A stretch of DNA of 49,273 bases from Oscillospiraceae bacterium (GTDB lineage: Bacteria > Bacillota > Clostridia > Oscillospirales > Oscillospiraceae). The DNA lies in NCBI GenBank assembly GCA_031261585.1, contig JAISJJ010000141.1, positions 1 through 49,273 of the forward strand. The letters are read 5' to 3'. A program made the position numbers and the translations under genes. Positions 30,956 through 40,014 of the stretch are shown here, piece after piece (the stretch's first letter is position 1; each line of letters begins with the position of its first letter). The notes below the pieces were generated by a model, which was given only the letters and a program-made list of their open reading frames with translations, was not told the DNA's origin and did no database searches.

Positions 30956-33900
30956 ATGAAAGCGTTAACGTCCGCAATACTGTCCGACGCGGTTCTGCGC
31001 CGCGTCGTCAATTCCCCGAAATCAGGTGGGTGTCCCGCCGTGATTTCGGGGCTTAGTGCCGTGGCGCGCGCGCAACTGCTCGCGTCGATACGCGCGGAGG
31101 GCAATACAACATTATATATAACGTCTGACGAACTCGAAGCGCGTCGGGCAGCGTCCGACTTGACCTCGCTCACGGGCGAGACCGTGACCATACTGCCCGC
31201 GCGCGACTACATTTTCCACGATGTGGAGGGTGCGTCACGCGACTGGGAACAGTTGCGGTTACGGACGTTGTACGAGATAACGGACGGTGCGGACATCGTC
31301 GTCACGACGGCACCCGCGCTCATGCAGCGGAGTGTTTCACGTGAAACGTTTATCCGAAATGTAATCGAGATCGTACCGCGCGACAGCTACAACATCGACG
31401 CGCTGTGCGACGCGTTATCACAATGCGGATACTCACGCGCCGAGCAGGTCGAGGGTCGCGGACAGTTCGCGCGTCGCGGCGGTATCCTCGATTTCTACTC
31501 GCCCGCGCACGAAAACGCCATACGCTGCGAATTTTGGGGCGACGACGTGGACTCGCTCACGTACTTCGACGTGAACACCCAACGCCGCACCGAAAACTGC
31601 GACCGCGCACTGATCCTCCCCGCGCGCGACGCGCTCATCACCCCGCAGAACACCCCGAAACTCATCGCCGCGCTCGAATCGCTCATCTCCGCCACCTCAA
31701 CGCGCGGCACCCGCGCAACCACGCTCCGCACACGGCTGCAATCCGACATTCAGCGGCTGAACGACGGGCGCGGACTGCCCTCCGCCGACCGCTACATGGA
31801 ACTGCTCGACGGATTCGCAACCGCGCTTGACTTCCTGCCGCGCGGCATGGTCGTCCTCATCTCCGAGCCTAACCGTGTGCGCGAATCCGCCGAGCGGTAC
31901 GAGACGCGCATCGCCGAGGACATCGTGCCGCTGCTCGAATCGGGCGCGATTGAACAGTCGCTGAACCGCTTCTCGCTCGGTGTCGAGGATTTTTTCTCCG
32001 CACTCGCCGATTTTCCCGTCGTCATGGCGGACAGTTTCACCGTCTCAAACTACCCGCTCACGCCGCGCACTCTGCTCTCGACGCTCACAAAGCAGCTCCC
32101 GAGCTACGGCGGCAGTCTCGACACCGCCGCCGCCGATTTGGCGCACTACGCGTCGCAGGGGTACCGCGCTGTCGTCGCGGTGTCGAGCGCGGCACGCGGT
32201 GGCGCACTCGCGGAGTTTTTGCGCGACCGCGATGTCGCGGCGACATACACCGAATCGCTCGAAACACTGCCCGAATCGGGTCTGTGCGCGATCACACTCG
32301 GCGCGCTGTCCGCGGGCGTGGAGTACCCGAACATCAAACTCGCGGTGCTGACCGAGGGGCAGATCGTCGAGCGCGCCGCGCCGCGCCGCCGCAAGTCCGC
32401 AAAACCGTCAAACCGCCAAAAACTCATGAGCTACACCGACCTCAAACAGGGCGATCTCGTCGTCCACGACACGCACGGGATCGGGCGGTACGCGGGGTTG
32501 CACACGATGACCGTCGACGGCGCGCCGCGCGACTACATCAAGATCGCGTTCCGCGACGGCGACAGCGTCTATATCCCCGCGACACAGCTCGACGTCGTGT
32601 CAAAATACATCGGCGGCGGCGAGAACGCGGAGATTCGCCTGTCAAAACTCGGCGGCGTGGACTGGACAAAGACGAAGTCCCGCGCCCGAGCGTCCGCCCG
32701 CGATATGGCGGCGGAACTCACGAAACTCTACGCCGAACGTCAGCGCGCGCGCGGACACGCGTTCGCCGACGACCCGATATGGCAGCGCGAGTTCGAGGAC
32801 GCGTTCGGCTACGAGGAGACGGACGACCAACTGCGCAGCACCGACGAGATTAAGCGCGACATGGAAAGACCCGTGCCGATGGACAGAATACTCTGCGGCG
32901 ACGTGGGTTTCGGCAAGACCGAGGTCGCTCTGCGCGCCGTGATGAAGTGCGTACTCGACGGGTATCAGGCGGCAATCCTCGTGCCGACGACCGTCCTGTG
33001 CAGTCAGCACTACACGACGGCGATGAAGCGTTTCGCGGGCTACCCCGTCAACATCGAGACGCTGTCCCGCTTCCGCACGCCCGCCGAGACGCGCCGCGCG
33101 TTGCAAAACATCGAATCAGGCACGTGCGACCTCGTCATCGGCACACATCGCCTGCTGTCGAAAGATATAAAATTCCACAAACTCGGTCTGCTCGTCGTCG
33201 ATGAGGAACAGCGTTTCGGCGTGGCGCACAAGGAGCGGCTGAAAGAGATCGCGAAGCGCGTCGACGTGCTCACCCTGTCCGCAACGCCGATACCGCGCAC
33301 GCTGAATATGGCGTTGTCGGGCATACGCGACATGTCAACAATCGAGGAACCGCCGACAGGTCGCGTCCCCGTCCAAACCTACGTCATGGAGCACGATTGG
33401 GGCGTTCTGCTCGACGCAATGAGCCGCGAACTCGCGCGCGGCGGTCAGGTCTACTACCTCCACAACCGCATCGAGACGATAGAGCGCGTCGCCGCGCGCA
33501 TATCCGACACGTTAAACCCCTCCGTAGGGGGCGATGTCCACATCGCCCCAACCGTAACCGTCGCCGTCGCACACGGGCGCATGGACGAGGAGAGCCTGTC
33601 CGACGTGATGGAGCGCGTGTCCGACGGCAGCGTGCAGATTTTAGTATGCACGACGATCATCGAGACGGGCATCGACATTCCTAACGTCAACACGCTGATA
33701 ATAGAGGACGCGGATCACATGGGTCTCGCGCAGTTGCACCAGATACGCGGTCGTGTCGGTCGCAGTCCCCGCCGCGCGTTCGCGTACCTCACGTTCAAGC
33801 GCGGCAAGGTGCTGAGCGAGGTCGCGGAAAAGCGTCTCGGCGCGATACGCGAGTTCGCGGAGTTCAACTCCGGTTTCCGCATAGCCATGCGCGACCTTGA

Positions 33901-34468
33901 GATACGCGGCGCGGGTAATCTGCTCGGCGCGGAGCAGTCAGGTCACATGATGAAAGTCGGGTACGACATGTACCTGCGCCTGCTCGAAGAAGCCGTTCTT
34001 GAGGAGCGCGGCGAGACCCCGAAACCGCGCACGGTAACGAGTGCCGACCTCGCCGTCACGGCTCAGCTCCCCGCAAAATACGTGCCGTCGGGCGACCAGC
34101 GTCTCGACCTGTACCGCCGTATCGCGCGCGTGAAAACCGAGGAGGACGCGGACGAGATGATCGCCGAACTCATCGACCGCTACGGCGACCCGCCCGACGA
34201 GGCTCTCGCGCTGATCCGCATAGCCCGTCTGCGCGCCGACGCGGCGGAACTCGGCATCACAGACATCACGCAAAAGGGCAAACTCCTGCGCCTAAAGCTC
34301 GAATCGTTCGACGCCGCCGCGATAACGTCCCTCTATGCCCAACCGCAGTTCAAAGGTCGCATAAAAGTAGAAGCAGGCAGTGTAGCCGCAATCGCCCTAA
34401 GATTGAACAACGACAGTCTGACAGACGCCGAGGAACTGATAAGATGCTGGCAGGGGCTGGGCAATTGA
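30956..34468 (+). CDS. mfd: Transcription-repair coupling factor Mfd with in-frame repeat insertion
   Basis: 1170 aa. Removes stalled RNA polymerase and recruits UvrA. The UvrB-like N-terminus is followed by the RNA polymerase-interaction domain starting 'YTDLKQGDLVVHDTHGIGRY', then the RecG-like translocase: 'RILCGDVGFGKTEVALRA' (Walker A), 'LVVDEEQRFGV' (DEEQ), 'LTLSATPIPRTLNMAL', 'TTIIETGIDIPNVNTLI', 'QIRGRVGRSPRRAFAYL'. Between 'RVAARISDTL' and 'VTVAVAHGRM' lies 'NPSVGGDVHIAPT', about 10 residues more than usual and encoded by an interspersed repeat. The gene also contains a near-perfect parS site. The stop codon is in the ATTAAC arm. Confidence 0.96.
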   Translation: MKALTSAILSDAVLRRVVNSPKSGGCPAVISGLSAVARAQLLASIRAEGNTTLYITSDELEARRAASDLTSLTGETVTILPARDYIFHDVEGASRDWEQLRLRTLYEITDGADIVVTTAPALMQRSVSRETFIRNVIEIVPRDSYNIDALCDALSQCGYSRAEQVEGRGQFARRGGILDFYSPAHENAIRCEFWGDDVDSLTYFDVNTQRRTENCDRALILPARDALITPQNTPKLIAALESLISATSTRGTRATTLRTRLQSDIQRLNDGRGLPSADRYMELLDGFATALDFLPRGMVVLISEPNRVRESAERYETRIAEDIVPLLESGAIEQSLNRFSLGVEDFFSALADFPVVMADSFTVSNYPLTPRTLLSTLTKQLPSYGGSLDTAAADLAHYASQGYRAVVAVSSAARGGALAEFLRDRDVAATYTESLETLPESGLCAITLGALSAGVEYPNIKLAVLTEGQIVERAAPRRRKSAKPSNRQKLMSYTDLKQGDLVVHDTHGIGRYAGLHTMTVDGAPRDYIKIAFRDGDSVYIPATQLDVVSKYIGGGENAEIRLSKLGGVDWTKTKSRARASARDMAAELTKLYAERQRARGHAFADDPIWQREFEDAFGYEETDDQLRSTDEIKRDMERPVPMDRILCGDVGFGKTEVALRAVMKCVLDGYQAAILVPTTVLCSQHYTTAMKRFAGYPVNIETLSRFRTPAETRRALQNIESGTCDLVIGTHRLLSKDIKFHKLGLLVVDEEQRFGVAHKERLKEIAKRVDVLTLSATPIPRTLNMALSGIRDMSTIEEPPTGRVPVQTYVMEHDWGVLLDAMSRELARGGQVYYLHNRIETIERVAARISDTLNPSVGGDVHIAPTVTVAVAHGRMDEESLSDVMERVSDGSVQILVCTTIIETGIDIPNVNTLIIEDADHMGLAQLHQIRGRVGRSPRRAFAYLTFKRGKVLSEVAEKRLGAIREFAEFNSGFRIAMRDLEIRGAGNLLGAEQSGHMMKVGYDMYLRLLEEAVLEERGETPKPRTVTSADLAVTAQLPAKYVPSGDQRLDLYRRIARVKTEEDADEMIAELIDRYGDPPDEALALIRIARLRADAAELGITDITQKGKLLRLKLESFDAAAITSLYAQPQFKGRIKVEAGSVAAIALRLNNDSLTDAEELIRCWQGLGN
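31333..31348. promoter_or_regulatory. parS site 3, inside mfd
   Basis: TGTTTCACGTGAAACG has 15 of 16 bases of the parS consensus, encoding part of 'SVSRETF' in Mfd. It is 4.1 kb past the parB stop. Confidence 0.85.
33519..33559. repeat. 'GTAGGGGGCGAT' palindrome inside mfd
   Basis: 'CCGTAGGGGGCGATGTCC' followed by ACATCGCCCC and AACCGTAACC. The same palindrome family is intergenic at 8652 and 27710. It stays in frame and adds about ten residues to the translocase domain. Confidence 0.85.
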
Positions 34469-34888
34469 CAATTAACAATGAACAATTAACAGTTGACGGG
34501 GGTTGGACGGTGGGACGCGGGGGAACAAACCCCCGCCGTCTGCGGACGGCACCCCCTTTGCGATAGGGGGCGGGGTTGGACGTGGGTTACGTGACCTCCC
34601 ACCGCCGCCGGTCGGCGGCACCTGCCTCTGTGAGGGAGGCTTGGACGGCGCGTGCCAAAAATGCCTCCCTCTCAGCGGGAGGTGCCGTCCGCAGACGGCG
34701 GAGGGAGCCCTCCGTCCAAACGTCCCTCGTCCCCGCCCCCTTTCGGAAAGGGGGTGCCGACCGCAGTCGGCGGGGGTTTGCCCCCCGTTCCCGAAAAGTG
34801 CGCCGCAACACAAAACGAGGACGAGGGTCGCGGCATAGCCGTAACCCTCGTCCTTAACTGTTAACTGTTAATTGTTAACTGTTAATTG
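34462..34888. repeat. Composite nested inverted repeat, copy 2
   Basis: About 427 bp: left arms 'CAATTGACAATTAACAATG' and 'CAATTAACAGTTGACGGGG', then the blocks 'AACAAACCCCCGCCGTCTGC', 'CCCCCTTTGCGATAGGGGG', 'ACCTGCCTCTGTGAGGGAGG', their reversed counterparts, a second hairpin 'AGGACGAGGGT..ACCCTCGTCCT' (34818-34853), and right arms ending 'AACTGTTAATTG'. It fills the mfd to 34994 gap. An extended -10 'TGCTACAAT' at 34954-34962 may start the next operon. Confidence 0.88.
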
Positions 34889-34993
34889 CCCCCGTCCCCT
34901 CCCGTCTTTCACCGTATTATAATCCAAATTTAATACTGCTCCGTTGATAAATGTGCTACAATATACAAAATCATGCACACAAAGGAGCCGCCC

Positions 34994-35458
34994 ATGTCAG
35001 AACCCAAAAAACGCAAACGCCTGAGCGTTCCCGCGATTGTCGCACTTGTGCTCGTCGGCGTTATCGCGCTGTATCTCGGGGTGTGGTCGGCGATTGTGTT
35101 CCCGAAGATGCACGCGTACAAGGCGGGCGGCGACCACGGCAGCTACTACGTCTACACGATCAACCCCGATTTCACGAATTTTGCGCACAAGGACGCAAAC
35201 TTTGTCGCGTTCGTGCGTCTCACGACGACAGACACGAACTATTCGCTGTGCCTGCACCCGAATCTGCGCACGGGCGCGCTGTACGACTACTGGTTTGACC
35301 TCGACGGCGAGGATTTCCGCCTTGACAGCGGGTGGCGCACAGACCCCGCCGACATGCAGTCCGTCGCGGACGCGCACCGAGCCGACATTCAGGCTTTGTT
35401 CGACGAGGCGCACGAGCGGTGGGGCGTAGACCTGCCGACAGACATTGATAATCCATGA
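34994..35458 (+). CDS. Single-pass membrane/secreted protein preceding the ABC exporter
   Basis: 154 aa from the ATG at 34994 with AAAGGAG upstream. A basic start (MSEPKKRKRL) and one membrane helix 'VPAIVALVLVGVIALYLGVW' (residues 11-30) lead to an outside domain with Tyr-rich beta-like segments ('SYYVYTINPDFTNFAHKD'). No family recognised. Its stop overlaps the permease start (ATGA), so it belongs to the exporter operon. It is not a lactococcin-like bacteriocin by sequence; perhaps an immunity or accessory component (inference). Confidence 0.7.
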   Translation: MSEPKKRKRLSVPAIVALVLVGVIALYLGVWSAIVFPKMHAYKAGGDHGSYYVYTINPDFTNFAHKDANFVAFVRLTTTDTNYSLCLHPNLRTGALYDYWFDLDGEDFRLDSGWRTDPADMQSVADAHRADIQALFDEAHERWGVDLPTDIDNP

Positions 35459-37434
35459 AAAAGGCGAAATTCATCACGGGTGCCGTGCTTATTCTCGTTA
35501 CGCTCATCGTCGCGGGCGAGATTTACACGTGGCACCTCTCGAGCTTCAGCCAGACGGGTTACACGGGTGTTCAGTTGTACGCAGCACCCGACGACACGCG
35601 CGAGAGTATGCTTGCGGACATCGCCGTCGCCGCCGAGGAGAATGGTGTCGGCGTTTTCTGCGTTGACCGAAAATCCGTCAACATGTTCGCGGAGCGGCTG
35701 AACATCTATGCGACGGACATCGCGGCATCGTCGCTCACGCACCGCGCACAGATTCGCGAGGGTACGTTCGCGGGGCTGGTTATCGGCTCGACAGAGGTCA
35801 AAATCCTACCGTTCGGCGACGCGCCCGAACTCTCGACGCTCACAGAGGGCGACACGGTATACGTCGTCGGCACGTCGGCGCAGATTCGCGCGTTTTGCGG
35901 CGACACGGCGGCGGATTACGGCGCAAACACGCCGCGCATGTTCCTGAACGGGCGCGACACGGAGAAAATCTACGTCGCCGCCGTGTGGATAATCGTGCTG
36001 ATTCTCCTGCTGCTGCTGACGCAGTTTGAGATTGATCTGCTGAAAAAAGAGGTCGCCGTGCGCCTGATTTACGGCGAGAGTTTGCGCGATATCATTGCGC
36101 GGAATTTAATAACGGACGCGGCGGTGTTCGTCGCCATGCCGACGGTTTTGATGTTCGCGCTGTCGCCGCTGACGAACACGTTTTACGCAGTTGACGCGGC
36201 GATGATCGCGCTCGGTGCGTTCCTGTTGCTCAATTCTGCGTCGCATCTGCGGCTGTACGCCGTGGATTACAAGCGCGATATCGCGACGCGCGCGGGCGCG
36301 AAAGGCACGCTGCGCTCAGCATACGCGTTCAAGGTCGTGACCGTGATTCTCGCCGTCGCGATACTCGCGGGCAACATCGGCATGATATCGGGCGCGCTGA
36401 GTTTTCGCGGTCTGCGCGGATTTTTCGAGGAGCGCGCGGACTACGCCTACGTGAACATCTGGGACAGCTCGATGTTTGACCACGAGACAGGCGATATTGA
36501 CGACAGCGTTGTGCGGGAGTTTCACCGCCGCGCGTCACTCGCGGGCGACACGCTCGCGCTCGTCTACCTCGGCAACTGGATTCTCGGCGGTATCGAGTAC
36601 GTGTACGCCGACAGCGGCGCGGCGGAGTATCTGCAATCGGAGATACCCGAACTGCGCGGCGCGACGCTCGAAAATAAGGTCTACTTCATAGTCCCCGAGA
36701 AGTACGCCGAACGCGCCGACGTTGCGGACGAGATGCGCGAGGTGTGGTGGGGTTACTCGGAACTATCGGCATATCCAAACGGCGAAACGTACGCACAGGA
36801 CGATTTCGATGTCGCGGTCGTCCCGTACAGGCGCGCGAACATTGTCGCGATGACGCGTGACGAGACGGTGCGCGGCGGGCGCGTCCCGTCGCCGATTATC
36901 ATCTTCAACAACACGGATAAGCAGGGGTACAACGACTATATCCAACAGTCGACGATGTACCGCGTCACGGAGACTGAGTTCCGCGCGTTTCTCGCGGAGA
37001 TGAGCGTCGGCGGCACCATGAGCCACCGCACGGGCGCGCTCGACAACTACGATTACCAATGGCAGGTCGAGAAAAAGACGCTTATCGTCGCCGTCGTCAT
37101 GCTCGCGCTGATTCTCGCGCTCGAATCGGTCGTCATACGCACGATTCTCAAATTCGAGTACCGCGTCTACGCGGCGGAACTCGCGCTGAAAAAGGTGTAC
37201 GGTCACACGCTGTTCGCGCGGCACCGCAAGATTATCCTCACGACGGCGATTCTCGGCATAGTGAGCCTCGTCGGTTCGCTCATCGTGTGCCGTCTCCTGA
37301 AATCCGCCGCGCTCGTGAACGTGGCAATCGGCGGCGTAATACTGCTCGCGATCGAGCAGGCGTTCATCGCCGCGAGCATACGGCGCGTCGAGAGACGCAA
37401 TATCCAGCGCATTTTGAAAGGTGAAGCGGTATGA
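35455..37434 (+). CDS. Bacteriocin-associated ABC transporter permease (DUF1430-like)
   Basis: 659 aa. Duplicated layout: N-terminal helix (7-25) and outside domain, three helices at about 172-275, another helix near 295 ('VVTVILAVAILAGNIGMISG'), a long outside domain and four C-terminal helices from about 540. 'LALKKVYGHTLFARHRKIIL' and the earlier 'KEVAVRLIYGESLRDIIARN' are the repeated coupling segments typical of bacteriocin-associated membrane proteins linked to lactococcin 972-type exporters. Coupled to the ATPase gene by a 4-base overlap. No bacteriocin precursor is visible. Confidence 0.8.
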   Translation: MKKAKFITGAVLILVTLIVAGEIYTWHLSSFSQTGYTGVQLYAAPDDTRESMLADIAVAAEENGVGVFCVDRKSVNMFAERLNIYATDIAASSLTHRAQIREGTFAGLVIGSTEVKILPFGDAPELSTLTEGDTVYVVGTSAQIRAFCGDTAADYGANTPRMFLNGRDTEKIYVAAVWIIVLILLLLLTQFEIDLLKKEVAVRLIYGESLRDIIARNLITDAAVFVAMPTVLMFALSPLTNTFYAVDAAMIALGAFLLLNSASHLRLYAVDYKRDIATRAGAKGTLRSAYAFKVVTVILAVAILAGNIGMISGALSFRGLRGFFEERADYAYVNIWDSSMFDHETGDIDDSVVREFHRRASLAGDTLALVYLGNWILGGIEYVYADSGAAEYLQSEIPELRGATLENKVYFIVPEKYAERADVADEMREVWWGYSELSAYPNGETYAQDDFDVAVVPYRRANIVAMTRDETVRGGRVPSPIIIFNNTDKQGYNDYIQQSTMYRVTETEFRAFLAEMSVGGTMSHRTGALDNYDYQWQVEKKTLIVAVVMLALILALESVVIRTILKFEYRVYAAELALKKVYGHTLFARHRKIILTTAILGIVSLVGSLIVCRLLKSAALVNVAIGGVILLAIEQAFIAASIRRVERRNIQRILKGEAV

Positions 37435-38045
37435 TTAAGATTGAACATCTCACGAAAAAGTTCGGCGAACGCGTGCTGTTCGAGGACTTCGACCTCGATA
37501 TCGCGGACGGCGAGTTCGTGATATTCTCGGGCGTGTCGGGCAGCGGCAAGACGACGCTGCTGAACATGGTCGGCGCGCTCGAACCCGTCGCGTCGGGCAA
37601 GATTTTTGTGGACGGCACCGACGTGAGCGTGCGCCGCAACCAACTCCGCTACTTCTCGGAGACGGCGGGATTCCTGTTCCAGAACTTCGCGCTCATCGAG
37701 GACAAGACGGTAGCGGAAAACTTGAACATCGTGCGCAAAACCAACCGCTCTGGCGTGTCTGTCGACGACGCGCTCGCCCGCGTCGGTCTGTCCGACAAGC
37801 GCGATTCCAAGGTGTACACGCTCTCAGGCGGCGAACAGCAGCGCGCCGCGCTCGCCCGCCTGATGATAAAAAAGTGCAGGCTGATCCTCGCCGACGAGCC
37901 GACGGGTTCCCTCGACCGAGCAAACGCCGACGCGGTGATGGCGATTCTGCGCGAACTGAACGACAGCGGCAAGACCGTGATCGTCGTGACGCACGACGAG
38001 GGGATCAAACGCAGCGGCGGGCGAGTGGTGGAGATTGACAATTAA
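37431..38045 (+). CDS. ABC transporter ATP-binding protein
   Basis: 204 aa, the compact length of MacB/LolD-type and bacteriocin-export ATPases. Walker A '[19 protein letters not shown]' (residues 34-52), Q-loop '[19 protein letters not shown]', signature '[17 protein letters not shown]', Walker B '[12 protein letters not shown]' and H-loop 'VVTHDEGI'. It powers the preceding permease. The last residues (EIDN) and stop are supplied by the ATTAAC arm of the repeat. Confidence 0.93.
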   Translation: MIKIEHLTKKFGERVLFEDFDLDIADGEFVIFSGVSGSGKTTLLNMVGALEPVASGKIFVDGTDVSVRRNQLRYFSETAGFLFQNFALIEDKTVAENLNIVRKTNRSGVSVDDALARVGLSDKRDSKVYTLSGGEQQRAALARLMIKKCRLILADEPTGSLDRANADAVMAILRELNDSGKTVIVVTHDEGIKRSGGRVVEIDN

Positions 38046-38430
38046 CAATGAACAATTAACAGTTGACGGGGGTTGGACGTGAGAGCGCGAGGACGAGGGA
38101 TTGGACGAGGGAACAAACCCCCGCCGTCTGCGGACGGCACCCCCTTTCCGAAAGGGGGCAAGGACGAGGGACGATGGACGGGGGCTCTCCCTCCGCCGAC
38201 TGCGGTCGGCACCTCCCTCCAAGAGGGAGGCTTTTTGGAACGCATCGTCCAAGCCTCCCTCATAGAGGGAGGTGCCGCCGAAAGGCGGCGGTGGGAGGTC
38301 ACGTAACCCCCGTCCAACCCCGCCCCCTTTCGGAAAGGGGGTGCCGCTCGCAAGCGGCGGGGGTTTGTCCCCCGTCCAACGTCCAAACCCCCGTTAACTG
38401 TTAATTGTTCATTGTTAATTGTTAATTGAC
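38036..38430. repeat. Composite nested inverted repeat, copy 3
   Basis: About 395 bp with near-perfect outer arms ('TGACAATTAACAATGAAC' with 'AATTAACAGTTGACGGGGG' against 'CCCCCGTTAACTGTTAATTG' with 'TTCATTGTTAATTG'). The inner blocks follow the same nested order as the 34462 copy. It separates the exporter operon from XRE 3. Confidence 0.88.
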
Positions 38431-38469
38431 TTTCGCCCTCACGGCGAATTTTTATCGCTTACGGCGTTA

Positions 38470-38498
38470 TTGCGCAATGCCGCGCTGTGTGATATCAT
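38470..38498 (+). promoter_or_regulatory. Promoter of XRE regulator 3
   Basis: TTGCGC at 38470-38475, a 17-bp spacer and TATCAT at 38493-38498; GGGAGGTG SD then ATG at 38526. Confidence 0.6.
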
Positions 38499-38525
38499 TG
38501 CGGTATCAACACAGGGAGGTGCCGT

Positions 38526-39773
38526 ATGAGCATTACAATTTCAGAGAATCTGAAAAAACTGCGCCGCGCGAGCGACTTGACGCAGGAGGAGCTTGCGGAG
38601 ATCATCGGCGTGTCGCCGCAAACGGTGTCCAAGTGGGAGCGTGGCGAGAATTTCCCCGACATCACGTTCCTGCCCGCGCTCGCGAACTATTTCGAGGTGA
38701 CGGTCGACGACCTGCTCGGCATGGCGGAGATTCGCGACGCAAAGCGCGTAGCGGACGCGGAAGCGCGGCACATGACGCTGTCGCTCGACCAAAAATTCGA
38801 TGAGATCACAGAGATGTGGCGCGAACTGGCGCGCGATATGCCGCACAACTACGAGGTGCAACTGCGTTACGCGACGCAGCTCGCGCAGGATCAGGTCGGG
38901 CAGTTCAGCTTCACCCCCGAGGATTACCTCGCGCGCAAGCAACCCGCGATAACAATCTTCGAGCATATCCTCGAAAAATGCACCGACGACGGGATTCGCA
39001 ACCGCGTGTACAGCCAACTGTCGACCATCTACAACAACTGCGGCGACGCGGAAAAGGCGTATGCCTATGCGGACAGACTGCCCGAATTTTTGCAGTGCCG
39101 CGAGAACCTGCGCATGAATATCGCGCAACTTGAAGCATCGCGGTATCAGAGCGGCGGTAGCGTGTTAAACGGTCTCGGTATCGACCCCGACGAGTTAAAA
39201 GACCTCGACGAGGACGCGAAGCGCGCGCTCGTGATGAAAAAGTTCCTCACACCGAGAGAGCGCGAGCCGATAGAGTACGACCCCGAGGTCGTCGAGGGCT
39301 TCCTCAACGAAATCCGCCAGCCGATGCGCCAGTACGCGAGCCATGCGGGTATCGCGCTACGCAACTTGGTCACGTTTAAAAGCATGTTCGGCGTTGATCG
39401 CGGCGGCGAGTACTTGGAAATGCTGAAAACGTCAATGGTAATCTCCGAGATTATGATGTGGGATGAGCCGCAGGACGCCGACCGCCACAGCGGTTCGTAC
39501 TTCAACCTCGCGCAGGAGTACATGAAAACAGACCATGCCGCCGCGCTCGACTACGCCGTAAAGGCGATTGAGGACATGGCGAAGTTTCCTCGCCTCGACA
39601 CGCAAATCGGTAGCGGCACCACAATCGACGAGGACGGTCACGTCGTGCGCACCGAGAGTGAGACGATTCGGGAGATGCACCTCCGCATGTTCGACGGCAA
39701 CGAGGTGTTCGACCCGATACGCAACGACCCGCGATTCGTCGCGGCGATGGCGAAACTGCGCGGCGAGGTGTAG
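38526..39773 (+). CDS. XRE-family regulator with helical C-terminal region (paralog 3)
   Basis: 415 aa. HTH at residues 5-60 ('EELAEIIGVSPQTVSKWERG'), highly similar to paralog 1 at 5036 from the opening 'ISENLKKLR' through 'MPHNYEVQLRYA' and the C-terminal 'NLAQEYMKTDHAAALDYAVK'. A helical, TPR-like body follows with no catalytic motif. The type I toxin locus and a strong hairpin follow it immediately; no functional link can be shown. Confidence 0.87.
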   Translation: MSITISENLKKLRRASDLTQEELAEIIGVSPQTVSKWERGENFPDITFLPALANYFEVTVDDLLGMAEIRDAKRVADAEARHMTLSLDQKFDEITEMWRELARDMPHNYEVQLRYATQLAQDQVGQFSFTPEDYLARKQPAITIFEHILEKCTDDGIRNRVYSQLSTIYNNCGDAEKAYAYADRLPEFLQCRENLRMNIAQLEASRYQSGGSVLNGLGIDPDELKDLDEDAKRALVMKKFLTPREREPIEYDPEVVEGFLNEIRQPMRQYASHAGIALRNLVTFKSMFGVDRGGEYLEMLKTSMVISEIMMWDEPQDADRHSGSYFNLAQEYMKTDHAAALDYAVKAIEDMAKFPRLDTQIGSGTTIDEDGHVVRTESETIREMHLRMFDGNEVFDPIRNDPRFVAAMAKLRGEV

Positions 39774-39786
39774 GAGCGGCGAAACA

Positions 39787-39823
39787 GGACAGGGATTGCA
39801 ATTTCGTGTTGCAATCCCTGTCC
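39787..39823 (+). terminator. Terminator hairpin after XRE 3
   Basis: 'GGACAGGGATTGCA' and 'TGCAATCCCTGTCC' form a perfect 14-bp stem with a 9-base loop, followed by ATTTATGTT rather than a clean T-run. Its right arm overlaps the -35 of the toxin promoter. Confidence 0.7.
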
Positions 39824-39837
39824 ATTTATGTTAAAAT
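39809..39837 (+). promoter_or_regulatory. Promoter of the small toxin gene
   Basis: TTGCAA at 39809-39814, a 17-bp spacer and TAAAAT at 39832-39837 with an upstream TG (extended -10, TGT-TAAAAT). Start point near 39844. Confidence 0.7.
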
Positions 39838-39900
39838 ATCTGCGGTGCTGCCGCAACGACAGACGGTTTATCCCCGAGAGGGGGCGAAATACTTGTTGAA

Positions 39901-39924
39901 GCCCCCTTGATACAGAAAGGGGGT
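39901..39924 (+). promoter_or_regulatory. SD-sequestering hairpin in the toxin leader
   Basis: 'CCCCCTT-GATACAGA-AAGGGGG' pairs the toxin SD sequence (AAAGGGGG) with an upstream C-run. A nearby 'TCCCCGAGAGGGGGCG' could form an alternative hairpin. Such SD masking is usual in type I toxin mRNAs. Confidence 0.6.
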
Positions 39925-39930
39925 GACGAT

Positions 39931-40014
39931 ATGGTGACATGGGAACTGCTTTTCGCGTTTGTCATGATACTTATCGCTGTCGCGAAATTCTTTCGAGACG
40001 ACAACAAAAAGTAA
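39931..40014 (+). CDS. Holin-like type I toxin peptide
   Basis: 27 aa, missing from the track because of its size. One membrane helix 'LLFAFVMILIAVAKFF' (residues 6-21) follows 'MVTWE' and a charged tail ends in Lys-Lys. This is the pattern of Firmicute holin-like/TxpA/Fst-class toxins, which damage the membrane when overproduced. A very strong SD sequence (AAAGGGGGTGA) lies in a hairpin. The 3' end of the gene overlaps a terminator shared with a convergent antisense transcript. I am confident of the ORF and its signals; toxin function is inferred from family and layout. Confidence 0.72.
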   Translation: MVTWELLFAFVMILIAVAKFFRDDNKK

